From Acidobacteriota bacterium (GTDB lineage: Bacteria > Acidobacteriota > Vicinamibacteria > Vicinamibacterales > Vicinamibacteraceae), in assembly GCA_013695405.1 (NCBI GenBank), contig JACDAO010000220.1, positions 1 to 16,288 of the forward strand: DNA of 16,288 nt, given 5' to 3'. Positions 1 through 6,909 of the stretch are shown in pieces. Each line of letters starts with the position of its first letter. The stretch's first letter is position 1. Below the pieces are notes generated by a model, which saw only the letters and a list, made by a program, of their open reading frames with translations, was not told the origin of the DNA and made no database searches. A program made the translations under genes and the position numbers.

Positions 1-371
1 ACACCAAGGTGGTTGGCAACAACGTGGTCACGATGATACTGGTGAAGAACACGTCCACCGGAGCGATTGCCGGATTCAGGGTGACGGAAAACTGGTTCGA
101 CCGCGCCCGTAGTGCGTTGCCCGGTGACGTCTACCGGCATCCGCGGCCGATTACGCCAGGCGAGGTCATCACGGTCACGTTGACCACCCCGCGCCGCGCC
201 GCCGCGCAGCCACTGACGCGGGCGGTTCGCCCTGCGCGCCCGCGGGGCCGCACCTCGGCGCCCGTTTGCCGCGACGCGCGTTCACTGGTGTGTTCCCGGA
301 GGACGCAGCAATTTTGCAATTCTACAGTTCGCCGTTCCACTCCTCGGGCTCCGCGGAGGCCGAGCGAATGA
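1..371 (+). CDS. 3' end of a hypothetical protein, tail probably frameshifted
   Basis: Only the C-terminal part is in the window; the frame is open from base 3. Residues encoded by about 9-190 look like a real beta-rich domain: alternating hydrophobic strands, an NTSTGAIAGF turn, an aromatic NWFD segment and a PGEVITVTL strand. From memory this resembles the last domain of acidobacterial-type secreted hypothetical proteins (FxLYD-like), in which a short conserved tail follows the PGE strand. After about base 190 the composition changes abruptly to Arg/Pro/Ala-rich with no recognisable structure, within a run of GCGCCGC-type repeats. The frame then stays open to a TGA at 369-371, overlapping the 3' end of the convergent gene by 50 bases. 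A one-base slip near 190-205 would put the chain on a TGA at 214-216. The domain is seen; the true C-terminus and function are unknown. Confidence 0.5.
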   Translation, partial: TKVVGNNVVTMILVKNTSTGAIAGFRVTENWFDRARSALPGDVYRHPRPITPGEVITVTLTTPRRAAAQPLTRAVRPARPRGRTSAPVCRDARSLVCSRRTQQFCNSTVRRSTPRAPRRPSE

Positions 372-780
372 TCTCCATGTGCCACTTGCCGCCGCCCCAC
401 GGCTCGATCACCTCGGCGGCGACGACATCGACCAGCACCTCGTTGAAGCTCCGGGTTTCCGGGTCGCCCTCGAGGTGGTACGCCGGCTCCTCCCAGGCAA
501 AGGTCGGGTAGAGCACCACCGTCAGGAACAGATCGTAGCCGTCGTCCACCACCACCAGTTGCCCGCACGGACGCTTCACGGTGGAGTGGTAGATCAGGTA
601 TTTCTCGGCGCTGTGGGCCCGGATGTAGCGCTTGAGCGCGAACTCCCTGGCGACGATCTCCTCGACCGCGATCTTCTTGTCCCAGCAGTCGTGGCAGTAC
701 TTCTCCTCGCCGCGGGGCTCGGTGACGTCCTTGGCACCACACAAGGCGCACCGCACACTGGAAACGGAACGACGGGGCAT
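322..780 (-). CDS. Small zinc-ribbon protein of unknown function
   Basis: Encodes 152 residues. The N-terminus carries two CxxC knuckles, C11-x2-C14 and C29-x2-C32, separated by 14 residues, the pattern of a zinc ribbon. The rest is a mixed acidic and aromatic domain with no family I can name; it includes a DGYDLFLTVVLYP strand region (about residues 80-92) and a Trp/Gly-rich EPWGGGKW stretch near residue 128. No signal peptide or membrane segment is visible, so it is probably cytoplasmic. The ATG at 778-780 is preceded by TACAAT and 8 bases, with no Shine-Dalgarno, which suggests a leaderless mRNA. It lies 63 bases downstream of the phosphorylase gene on the same strand, so it may also be reached by read-through. 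Codon use matches its neighbours. That it is a real gene is likely; its function is unassigned. Confidence 0.8.
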   Translation of the reverse strand: MPRRSVSSVRCALCGAKDVTEPRGEEKYCHDCWDKKIAVEEIVAREFALKRYIRAHSAEKYLIYHSTVKRPCGQLVVVDDGYDLFLTVVLYPTFAWEEPAYHLEGDPETRSFNEVLVDVVAAEVIEPWGGGKWHMEIIRSASAEPEEWNGEL

Positions 781-794
781 GACTGTCGATTGTA
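781..794 (-). promoter_or_regulatory. Putative leaderless promoter of the zinc-ribbon gene
   Basis: On the minus strand TACAAT (794 to 789) is followed by 8 bases and then the ATG at 780. The hexamer is one base from the sigma70-type -10 consensus. A start of transcription 7-8 bases downstream would fall on the A of ATG. No -35 match and no Shine-Dalgarno are visible. Confidence 0.55.
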
Positions 795-843
795 CCCCGC
801 CGTCCCGGCCCGACCCCGGGCGCGGGCGGGCACCTGTGCCGGC

Positions 844-2982
844 TCAGCGACGGACGGTTCGCGCCTCGTAGGCCGGCAGGTACATCCGCTCGACGTACTC
901 CTTGAGCATGCGCCGGGTGCTGAACCGCGGCGCGACCGACCGAATCGATTCCTTGACCATCCTGACCCATCGGCGCGGAATGTCCTGGGCGTCGCGTTCG
1001 TAGAAGGCGGGCACCACCTCGGTCTCGAGCACCCGGTACAGCGCGTCGGCGTCGGCTGCATCCTGGGCGTCGCGGTCGGTGTGGTCCACGCCGGGGTCGA
1101 TCAGCCAGCCGTTGCCGCCGACAAAGCCTTCGGGCCACCAGCCATCGCCGATGCTGACGTTGAGCACGCCGTTGGCCGCCGCCTTCATGCCGCTGGTGCC
1201 GCTCGCCTCGAGCGGCTTGAGCGGGTTGTTGAGCCAGACGTCGCAGCCCTGCACCAGGTAGTGTGCGACATGCAGGTCGTAGTCGTCGACGAAGGCAATC
1301 CGTCCGCCGAAGCGGGGATCGAGCGCCCGGCGGTAGATGCCCTGCAGCGCGTGCTTGCCGCCCTCGTCGGCGGGGTGTGCCTTGCCGGCGAAGACGATTT
1401 GCACCGGTCGTCGCGGGTCGTTGAGCAAGCGGGCCAGCCGATCGGGATCCTTGAAGATCAGGTCGGGGCGTTTGTATGCCGTCATGCGCCGGGCGAAGCC
1501 GATGGTCAGCGCGTTCTGACCGAGCAGCGTGCCGCCGGCCAGGACCCGGGCCGCGGTGGCGTTCTCACGCACCCAGCGGTCGCGGATCCGCTCGCGCACG
1601 AAGTGGTACATGTACGAGCGCATCCGCTCGCGCGTCTCCCACAGTTCCTCGTCGGGAATGCGCAGCACCGCGTCCCAGAGCGCGGTCTCGTCGTGACGCG
1701 CGCGCCAGTCGGCCGGCAGGTACTGGTCGAGCTTGCGGCTCAACTCCAGCGACAGCCAGTTGGTCATGTGCACGCCGTTGGTGACGGCCTTGACCGGCTC
1801 GGGCTGCGGTGGCAGCTCGTCGATCAACGGCGCCCACATCTGCCGGGTGACGTGGCCGTGCAGCTGGCTGACCGCGTTGATGCCGCTGGCGCTGCGCATC
1901 GCCAGCGCGGTCATGTTGAACAGCGTGCCATGGCCATTGTCGAAGCGGCCAAGCGCCAGAAAGTCCTCGCGGTGCGAGCCGAGGCCGCCCCAGCAGCCCG
2001 CCAGGTGCGTCTCGACCATGTGGAACGGGAACGCGTCGTGTCCAGCCGGCACCGGGGTGTGGGTGGTGAACACGGTCGACCGGCGCACTTCCTCGTGCGC
2101 GTCCGCGAAGCTGGAGCCCTGCTCGAGCAACTCGCGAATCCGCTGCAGTACAACGAACGCGGCGTGGCCTTCGTTGAGATGCCAGACCCCGGGGTCGACG
2201 CCCAGCGCCCGCAGCACGCGGACCCCGCCGATGCCGAGGATCACTTCCTGCTGAACCCGGGTCTCGCGGTCGCCACCGTAGAGGCGAGCGGAGAGTTCGC
2301 GGTCCCACGGCGCGTTCTCCGGCAGGTTGGTGTCCATCAGGTACAGCGAGACGCCGCCCAGCTTCACCTGCCAGACCGAGACCTGCACGGTGCGGTTGCC
2401 GAGCGGCACGACGATGACCAGGTCCTGACCGTCGAGGCCCTTGGCGCGCTGGGTCGCGGTGTGCGCCCAGTCGATTTGCTCGTAGACCTCCTCCTGCCAG
2501 CCGTCGGCGGTGATGGTCTGGTGGAAGTACCCCTGCGGGTACATGAAGCCGACGCCGATGAACGGCAGGCCGAGATCCGAGGCCTCCTTGCAGTGGTCGC
2601 CGGCCAGCACGCCGAGCCCGCCGGCATAGATCGGCAGCGACTGGTGCAGCGCGAACTCGGCCGAGAAGTAGGCGATCGGCCGGCTCCGGTCGATGCCGGT
2701 GCGTCCGCTCCACCAGGTGTCGGCGCCGGCCCGCGCCGCCGCCAGTTGCCGCATCGCTTCGTCGTAGATCTGCAGGAAGGCCGGCGAGATCGCGACCTCG
2801 GCGAAGCGGTCGGCGCCAACCAGGGGCAGCATCCGGACCGGGTTGTGTGCCGTCAGCCGCCAGACCTTGTAGTCAAGGCGCCGAAACACCTCGCGGGCGT
2901 CGTTGTGCCACACCCACCAGAGGTCGGTGGCGAGGTCGTGCAGGCCGGCGATGCGTTCGGGGATTGGCGAAGACTCGGACAT
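844..2982 (-). CDS. glgP: Alpha-glucan (glycogen/maltodextrin) phosphorylase, GT35
   Basis: Phosphorolyses alpha-1,4-glucans to glucose-1-phosphate in the cytoplasm, using pyridoxal phosphate (PLP). It belongs to the shorter, MalP-type branch of GT35 phosphorylases (TIGR02094-like), with an N-terminal DUF3417-like region containing the LATDLWWVWH motif. Diagnostic motifs in order: YFSAEFALHQSLPIYAGGLG, GDHCKEASDLG, HLNEGHAAF, TTHTPVPAGHDAF, GFARRMTAYKRP and EASGTSGMKAAANG. The lysine of GMKAAANG (K600 with the start used here) is the expected PLP Schiff-base lysine. Length is 712 residues, normal for this branch. I chose the ATG at 2980-2982 (MSESSPIPERIAG). An in-frame GTG at 3021 would add 13 residues that do not resemble the family. 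The ribosome site before the ATG is weak (GAGAA). It diverges from the glycosylasparaginase gene, and no other glycogen genes are in the window. Stop is TGA at 844-846. Confidence 0.95.
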   Translation of the reverse strand: MSESSPIPERIAGLHDLATDLWWVWHNDAREVFRRLDYKVWRLTAHNPVRMLPLVGADRFAEVAISPAFLQIYDEAMRQLAAARAGADTWWSGRTGIDRSRPIAYFSAEFALHQSLPIYAGGLGVLAGDHCKEASDLGLPFIGVGFMYPQGYFHQTITADGWQEEVYEQIDWAHTATQRAKGLDGQDLVIVVPLGNRTVQVSVWQVKLGGVSLYLMDTNLPENAPWDRELSARLYGGDRETRVQQEVILGIGGVRVLRALGVDPGVWHLNEGHAAFVVLQRIRELLEQGSSFADAHEEVRRSTVFTTHTPVPAGHDAFPFHMVETHLAGCWGGLGSHREDFLALGRFDNGHGTLFNMTALAMRSASGINAVSQLHGHVTRQMWAPLIDELPPQPEPVKAVTNGVHMTNWLSLELSRKLDQYLPADWRARHDETALWDAVLRIPDEELWETRERMRSYMYHFVRERIRDRWVRENATAARVLAGGTLLGQNALTIGFARRMTAYKRPDLIFKDPDRLARLLNDPRRPVQIVFAGKAHPADEGGKHALQGIYRRALDPRFGGRIAFVDDYDLHVAHYLVQGCDVWLNNPLKPLEASGTSGMKAAANGVLNVSIGDGWWPEGFVGGNGWLIDPGVDHTDRDAQDAADADALYRVLETEVVPAFYERDAQDIPRRWVRMVKESIRSVAPRFSTRRMLKEYVERMYLPAYEARTVRR

Positions 2983-3038
2983 GATTCTCGACGTGGTGGC
3001 GAAGGGACCTGAGCCGCGCACAGGCCAGCAGGGCAGCT

Positions 3039-3044
3039 ATCGTA
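3039..3044 (-). promoter_or_regulatory. Putative -10 element for the glgP transcript
   Basis: TACGAT reads on the minus strand from 3044 to 3039, giving a start near 3032 and a leader of about 50 bases to the glgP ATG. It shares its first two bases with the plus-strand TACACT at 3043-3048, so two divergent -10 elements would overlap. No convincing -35 is seen. Confidence 0.35.
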
Positions 3045-3048
3045 CACT
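3043..3048 (+). promoter_or_regulatory. Putative leaderless promoter of the glycosylasparaginase gene
   Basis: TACACT lies 7 bases before the ATG at 3056. There is no Shine-Dalgarno sequence in the 20 bases upstream of the start. The spacing would place +1 on the start codon. The same TACACT-N7-ATG arrangement occurs at the gene starting at 6279 on the other strand. Confidence 0.5.
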
Positions 3049-3055
3049 TTGACGC

Positions 3056-4165
3056 ATGCCCGTCCCCCTGAATCGCCGTGATTTCGTGCGCTCCGGGGCC
3101 GCCGCGGCGGGTCTCGGGCTGACGGCTCGCGCCAACGGCGCTCCGGCCGTGCAGTCGCGCGCGTCGGTGCCGGTGGTCATCTCGTCGTCCAATGGCAACA
3201 GCTACACGCACGACGGCAAGGAGACCTGTGTCGTCCGCGCCTTCCGCCTGATGACCGAGGGCACCGACGTTCTCGACGCGCTGATCGAGGGCGTCAACAT
3301 CGTCGAACGCGACCCCCAGGACACCAGCGTCGGCTACGGCGGGCTGCCCAATGCCGACGGCGTGGTGCAACTCGATTCCTGCTGTATGCACGGCCCGAAG
3401 AAGCGTGCCGGCGGCGTCGCCGCGCTCGAGGGCGTCCGGATTCCGTCGCTGGTCGCCAAGGCTGTGCTCGAGCAGACCGACCACCATCTGCTCGTCGGCG
3501 CCGGCGCGCAGACCTTTGCCCGCCAACTCGGCTTCACCGTCGAGGACGACCTCAACACGCCGGAATCGCGCCGGCTGTGGCTGGAGTGGAAGCGGCGCAT
3601 CGACCCCGAGCACTTTCTCGACCCGGAGAAGCGGGCCCGCGCCGGCGCCGACGCCGGCCTCGCCATGGTCCGCGAGGGGCTGATCGACGGCGCCCACTAC
3701 TTCGGGACGATCAACTGCAACGGCGTCAACACCAGGGGCGAGGTCTGCGGCGTGACCACCACCAGCGGCCTGGCCTGGAAGATTCCGGGGCGGGTCGGCG
3801 ACTCGCCGATTCTCGGCGCCGGGCTGTACGTCGACGGCCAGGTCGGTGCAGCCGGGTCGACCGGGCGCGGCGAGGCCAACCTGTTCGGTCTGTGCTCCTA
3901 CCTGGTGGTCGAACAGTTGCGGCAGGGCAAGTCGCCCAAGGACGCCGGCATGGAAGCGCTGCGCCGGATCAAGGCGAACACCATCGAGACGCGCCTGCTC
4001 GACGATCGCGGCCAGCCCCGTTTCCAGGTCAGCTTCTACGTCGTCAATCGCGCCGGGCAGTTCGCCGGCGTGTCGCTGTTCGAAGGCGACTACGCCGTCT
4101 GCACCGCCAACGGACCGGAGACGCGGCCTACCGAGGCGTTGCTGCCCGGCAAGGCCAACTGGTGA
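3056..4165 (+). CDS. Tat-exported N4-(beta-N-acetylglucosaminyl)-L-asparaginase family protein
   Basis: Ntn-hydrolase of the glycosylasparaginase family, which cleaves the GlcNAc-Asn bond or related Asn amides. The precursor self-cleaves to expose an N-terminal Thr nucleophile. The N-terminus has a Tat-type signal (LNRRDFVRSGAAAAGLGL, twin Arg at 7-8), so export is expected. Family motifs: VGYGGLPNADG (about 92-102), the cleavage site FGTINC with T218 as predicted nucleophile, TTTSGLAWKIPGRVGDSPI (235-252; R246 and D249 match substrate-binding residues of the characterised enzymes), GAGLYVDG and STGRGEAN. Length 369 is normal. The residue before the Thr is Gly, whereas the classic enzyme has Asp (HDT). 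I believe GT is common in this bacterial subgroup. It is followed after 4 bases by a secreted serine hydrolase, presumably in one operon. Substrate is inferred only. Confidence 0.92.
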   Translation: MPVPLNRRDFVRSGAAAAGLGLTARANGAPAVQSRASVPVVISSSNGNSYTHDGKETCVVRAFRLMTEGTDVLDALIEGVNIVERDPQDTSVGYGGLPNADGVVQLDSCCMHGPKKRAGGVAALEGVRIPSLVAKAVLEQTDHHLLVGAGAQTFARQLGFTVEDDLNTPESRRLWLEWKRRIDPEHFLDPEKRARAGADAGLAMVREGLIDGAHYFGTINCNGVNTRGEVCGVTTTSGLAWKIPGRVGDSPILGAGLYVDGQVGAAGSTGRGEANLFGLCSYLVVEQLRQGKSPKDAGMEALRRIKANTIETRLLDDRGQPRFQVSFYVVNRAGQFAGVSLFEGDYAVCTANGPETRPTEALLPGKANW

Positions 4166-4169
4166 CGCG

Positions 4170-5819
4170 ATGCTGACGACCGCCCGCGCGGGTCTCTGCT
4201 GGCGGGCTGGCGTCGTCGCGGCGTGCTGCGCCGTGCTCGCACCGACCGGCGGGCCGGCGCTGGCGCAGCCGGCGTCGCCCGGTCAGCCGGCACGCGCCAC
4301 TGAGACCGCGACCTTGACCAATCCTCCCGCCCGCTTCGCCGATCCCGCGCGCGCTGCGGCACTCGCCGCCGCCTTCCCCGAGGTCGATCGGCTGTTTGCC
4401 GAGTACGCACGCGCGGCGCACGTGCCGGGCATGGCCTGGGGTGTGATCGTCGACGGGAGGCTGGTGCACACTGGCACCTTCGGCGTGCAGGACGTCGCCA
4501 CCAACACGCCGGTGACGCCCGAGAGCGTGTTCCGCATCGCCTCGATGACCAAGAGCTTCACCGCCGTGGCGATCCTGCTGCTGCGCGACGAAGGCCGGCT
4601 GGCGCTCGACGATCTCGCGGAGCGCTACGTACCGGAGCTTGCCCGGCTGCGCTATCCGACCGCCGATGCGCCCCGCCTCACCGTGCGGCACCTGCTGACG
4701 CACGCGGCCGGATTCCCCGAGGACAACCCCTGGGGCGATCAGCAACTGGCCCTGTCGGATCAAGAACTGGGCGCGCTGCTCGGGCAGGGCATCCCGTTTT
4801 CCACGTCGCCCGGTACGGCCTACGAGTACTCGAACTACGGCTTCGCCATCCTCGGCCGGATCGTGACGCGGGTTTCGGACCAGCCCTATCGCGACTTCGT
4901 GCGCACCCGGGTGCTCGAACCGCTCGGCCTGGGCGCAAGCACGCTCGGCGCCGCGGCCGTGCCATCCGCTCGCCTGGCGCACGGCTACCGCTGGGAAGAC
5001 GCACGCTGGAAAGAAGAGCCACCCCTGGCCGACGGCGCGTTCGGGGCGATGGGCGGGATGCTGACGTCGTTGCGCGATCTGTCGCGCTACGTCGGTTGGA
5101 TGATGTCGGCGTGGCCACCGCGCGACGAGGCCGACCCCGGCCCGTTGCGTCGATCCTCGCTGCGAGAGATGCAGCAAGTCTGGCGCAGCAGCCCGGCGAC
5201 CGCACGCGCCGGGGCCGCGGGCCTGCTGCAATTGAACGCCGGCGGCTACGGCTACGGCCTGCGCGTGTCGCAGACCTGCGCCTACGGGCATGTCGTGGCC
5301 CACTCCGGCGGTCTGCCCGGTTTCGGCTCGCAGATGCGCTGGCTGCCCGAGCATGGCGTTGGGCTCGTGGCGATGGGTTCGCTGACCTACACCAACTGGG
5401 GACCGCGCCTGGACGCCGCCCTGGCGGCACTGACCCGGACGGGCGCGCTCCAGCCGCGGCAACCGCAGCCGTCGGCGGCGCTGACCACCATGCGTGGCGA
5501 GGTCACTGGCCTGCTGCAGCAGTGGGACGACCGACGGGCCGAGGCGATCGCGGCCAATAACCTGTTCAAGGATCTCGACCGCGCCCGCCGGCGCGACGAG
5601 GTGGCGGCGCTGCGCGAACGCCACGGCACCTGCCACGGCGGGGGCGCCTGGATGGTCGAGAACGCCCTACGCGGGGAGTGGGTGATGCCGTGTGAGCGCG
5701 GTGCCATCCGCGTCGCGATCACGCTGGCACCGACAATCCCGCCCCGCGTCCAGTACCTGTCGCTGACCGGCGTCGACAGCGCCATGCTGCCACCTCCTCG
5801 CGGCGCCTGCGAGCAGTAA
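4170..5819 (+). CDS. Secreted serine hydrolase, beta-lactamase/class C (SxxK) family
   Basis: Encodes 549 residues. The Sec signal peptide spans residues 1-32, with likely cleavage after ALA (A32/Q33). The beta-lactamase fold follows with S125-M-T-K128 (SxxK), Y220-S-N222 (YxN) and H378-S-G-G381 in place of KTG. These identify the class C/esterase/D-aminopeptidase-like S12 family; substrate cannot be read from sequence. Residues about 430-549 form an extra C-terminal domain with Cys488, Cys508 and Cys547, which could form a disulfide in the periplasm. The frame is open further upstream to 3846, but that part lies over the preceding gene. The ATG at 4170, 4 bases after that gene's TGA, is followed at once by a clean signal peptide. 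The tandem arrangement suggests a two-enzyme periplasmic degradation unit acting on glycopeptide or peptide material (inference). Confidence 0.9.
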   Translation: MLTTARAGLCWRAGVVAACCAVLAPTGGPALAQPASPGQPARATETATLTNPPARFADPARAAALAAAFPEVDRLFAEYARAAHVPGMAWGVIVDGRLVHTGTFGVQDVATNTPVTPESVFRIASMTKSFTAVAILLLRDEGRLALDDLAERYVPELARLRYPTADAPRLTVRHLLTHAAGFPEDNPWGDQQLALSDQELGALLGQGIPFSTSPGTAYEYSNYGFAILGRIVTRVSDQPYRDFVRTRVLEPLGLGASTLGAAAVPSARLAHGYRWEDARWKEEPPLADGAFGAMGGMLTSLRDLSRYVGWMMSAWPPRDEADPGPLRRSSLREMQQVWRSSPATARAGAAGLLQLNAGGYGYGLRVSQTCAYGHVVAHSGGLPGFGSQMRWLPEHGVGLVAMGSLTYTNWGPRLDAALAALTRTGALQPRQPQPSAALTTMRGEVTGLLQQWDDRRAEAIAANNLFKDLDRARRRDEVAALRERHGTCHGGGAWMVENALRGEWVMPCERGAIRVAITLAPTIPPRVQYLSLTGVDSAMLPPPRGACEQ

Positions 5820-5880
5820 CAGCGGTCGCGACGTCGGGACCCGAGCGAGGCGCCCCGAACTCACCGCCGCGACACCTGCC

Positions 5881-6279
5881 TCAGCGGACGTCGAGGGTCA
5901 TCACCGTCAGCAGCGTGTCGTCGCACAGGACGTCGAACTCGTAGGTGCCGCGTTCGGGCAACTCCAGCTCGAGCGGGAGATTGAGCGTGACCGCCGGTCG
6001 TTGATCGCTGAAATGCACCGACTTGGCTGCGGCCAGACCGGAGCTGCCCGACGGAAACCGGCCGTTGACCGCAATCCGCCGGTAGCCACGGACCGCCCCC
6101 GCGCGGAGCGCGATCACGGCGCGGACGTTCACGGTCAGAGGTGGCGTGCTCGGGTCGGCGGGGATGTCGACCTCCAGACCGTCGACGATGCCGATGAGAT
6201 CGGCGGACCCGTCAGGTTGGAGATCGATGCGCTGACACAGGACGGCCAGCGCAACATGCGGACCGCCTGCCACGCTCAT
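5881..6279 (-). CDS. DUF6941-like small beta-sandwich protein
   Basis: Encodes 132 residues without signal peptide or membrane segment. The order of elements fits the DUF6941 family as I remember it: an N-terminal HVALAVLCQRIDLQPDGSADLIGI segment, a middle beta strand region ending in RAVIAL, then a C-terminal PERGTYEFDVLCDDTLLTVMTLDV hairpin. The family has no known function. The open frame extends to 6426, but the added residues are Arg/Pro/Ala-rich noise. The ATG at 6277-6279 has TACACT 7 bases upstream and no Shine-Dalgarno, favouring a leaderless start there. It is 46 bases downstream of the 84-residue gene on the same strand and converges on the serine hydrolase gene, with 61 bases between stops in which I see no clear terminator. 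Confidence 0.75.
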   Translation of the reverse strand: MSVAGGPHVALAVLCQRIDLQPDGSADLIGIVDGLEVDIPADPSTPPLTVNVRAVIALRAGAVRGYRRIAVNGRFPSGSSGLAAAKSVHFSDQRPAVTLNLPLELELPERGTYEFDVLCDDTLLTVMTLDVR

Positions 6280-6286
6280 GTAAGCG

Positions 6287-6292
6287 AGTGTA
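6287..6292 (-). promoter_or_regulatory. Putative leaderless promoter of the DUF6941-like gene
   Basis: TACACT reads on the minus strand from 6292 to 6287, then 7 bases, then the ATG at 6279. It is identical in hexamer and spacing to the element before the glycosylasparaginase gene. No -35 or Shine-Dalgarno is visible. Confidence 0.5.
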
Positions 6293-6325
6293 GCAGGCGG
6301 TGATCGACGGTTGCGGAGGAGGACT

Positions 6326-6580
6326 TCAGGAGGCGGCGCTGTACTCGCCGTGGGCCGTGAACTCCGTGTGCCAGCCGCGCAGGCGCAGACCCTGGCGCCA
6401 CGAGCCGGCCGCCGTCTCGAGCGCATCCCATTCCTCGAACACCCGACTCATCAGCGGCTTGCCGTTGACCAGGTATCGGAGTTCCATGCCGAACGGATGC
6501 GGATTGACCTCGCACCGGATGAGCTGACCGGCCCGGCGAAGCTTCCACAAGACTCGGCGGCGAAGAGCGAGCATACGCAT
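6326..6580 (-). CDS. Small unknown protein (84 residues) with basic N-terminus
   Basis: The start chosen is the ATG at 6578-6580, which has a clear AGGAG (6593 to 6589) 8 bases upstream. A second ATG at 6574 has poorer spacing, and the longer open frame to 6640 has no ribosome site. The N-terminal 20 residues are Arg/Leu-rich (LALRRRVLWKLRR) and could form an amphipathic helix. The rest (CEVNPHPFGMELRYLVNG, then FEEWDALETAAGSW and LRLRGW) reads as a compact alpha/beta domain. I do not recognise a family. It is probably cytoplasmic. It lies upstream of the DUF6941-like gene with 46 bases between, so the two may be partly co-transcribed. Confidence 0.7.
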   Translation of the reverse strand: MRMLALRRRVLWKLRRAGQLIRCEVNPHPFGMELRYLVNGKPLMSRVFEEWDALETAAGSWRQGLRLRGWHTEFTAHGEYSAAS

Positions 6581-6602
6581 TCGGACGTCTCCTGAGGCCG
6601 GT

Positions 6603-6608
6603 CTGATA
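6603..6608 (-). promoter_or_regulatory. Possible -10 element for the 84-residue gene
   Basis: TATCAG on the minus strand (6608 to 6603) would start transcription near 6596, just upstream of the AGGAG ribosome site. No -35 is recognisable, so this is a weak call. Confidence 0.25.
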
Positions 6609-6673
6609 CTGCACGGCCACAACGCCCACAGTGAAGGCAAGAGGCATGCCTGACTTTAGATGGGGCGTACCTC

Positions 6674-6689
6674 GCTCCAGGGAGCTTTT
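6674..6689 (+). other. Short hairpin followed by TTTT, role unclear
   Basis: GCTCC-AG-GGAGC followed by TTTT on the plus strand has the form of a short intrinsic terminator. The closest upstream plus-strand gene ends about 850 bases away, so its job is unclear. The effective stem is only 4-5 bp, and it may be chance. Confidence 0.2.
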
Positions 6690-6729
6690 CGGGACGTATT
6701 CGCGACGCCGTGTCTTGTTTTCAGACGGT

Positions 6730-6749
6730 AAAAGGTACCTGTCGGCACC
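6730..6749 (-). terminator. Candidate intrinsic terminator of tRNA-Leu
   Basis: On the minus strand GGTGCC (6749-6744), loop GACA and GGTACC (6739-6734) form a 6-bp stem with one G.U pair, followed by TTTT (6733-6730). It lies 35 bases after the CCA of the tRNA, in the right orientation. The T-run is short. Confidence 0.45.
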
Positions 6750-6784
6750 GATTGAACTCGACCGTATAGACTAAACTGGAGGGA

Positions 6785-6871
6785 TGGTGCGGAAGGAGGG
6801 ACTTGAACCCTCACCGAGTTGCCCCGACAGGTTCCTGAGACCTGCGCGTCTGCCAATTCCGCCACTTCCGC
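6785..6871 (-). tRNA. tRNA-Leu (anticodon CAG)
   Basis: The minus strand folds as a class II tRNA of 87 bases including an encoded CCA (6787-6785). The acceptor arms GCGGAAG and CTTCCGC pair perfectly, with discriminator A. The anticodon stem is CAGGT/ACCTG with loop CTCAGGA, giving anticodon CAG, which reads the CUG codon that is abundant in this genome. The long variable arm of leucine tRNAs is present, as is a T arm GAGGG-TTCAAGT-CCCTC. It is a single gene, flanked by a candidate promoter upstream and a candidate terminator downstream. Confidence 0.97.
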
Positions 6872-6883
6872 GGTGAGGACGGG

Positions 6884-6901
6884 TGTGACCGGGCGGTCAC
6901 A
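6884..6901. promoter_or_regulatory. Palindrome (operator-like) at the tRNA-Leu transcription start
   Basis: TGTGACC-GGGC-GGTCACA is a perfect 7-bp inverted repeat with a 4-base centre. It sits just downstream of the tRNA -10 (about the +1 region on the minus strand) and about 70 bases upstream of the sppA -10. It resembles a CRP/FNR-type half-site pair (TGTGA/TCACA), but the half-sites are 8 apart, not 6. It could be an operator or an RNA hairpin in the tRNA leader. Confidence 0.4.
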
Positions 6902-6909
6902 GACGACGG

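Noticed and set aside
379..3012. An 877-codon open frame on the plus strand
   Set aside because: It is antisense to the phosphorylase and zinc-ribbon genes. Its product is Val/Gly/Arg/His-rich without family motifs, as expected from the complementary frame of GC-rich codons.
3846..4169. N-terminal extension of the serine hydrolase frame
   Set aside because: It overlaps the glycosylasparaginase coding region. A proper signal peptide begins at the ATG at 4170, right after the upstream stop.
4128..5636. A 502-codon minus-strand open frame
   Set aside because: Antisense to the serine hydrolase; composition is that of a shadow frame and no motif is present.
5820..5880. Terminator between the convergent serine hydrolase and DUF6941-like genes
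   Set aside because: Only short GC palindromes (GTCGCGAC, GGCGCC) are present with no T-run, so no terminator is called.
6280..6426. N-terminal extension of the DUF6941-like protein
   Set aside because: The added residues are low-complexity Arg/Pro/Ala and overlap the 84-residue gene; the ATG at 6279 has a matching promoter element.
6656..6865. A 69-codon open frame reading MAELADAQVSG... and ...VRVQVPPSAP
   Set aside because: This is the well-known spurious translation of a leucine tRNA gene; the region is the tRNA plus its downstream flank.
6884..6901. Classical CRP binding site
   Set aside because: The half-sites TGTGA and TCACA are 8 bases apart, not the 6 that CRP/FNR sites need, so I list only a palindrome of unknown function.
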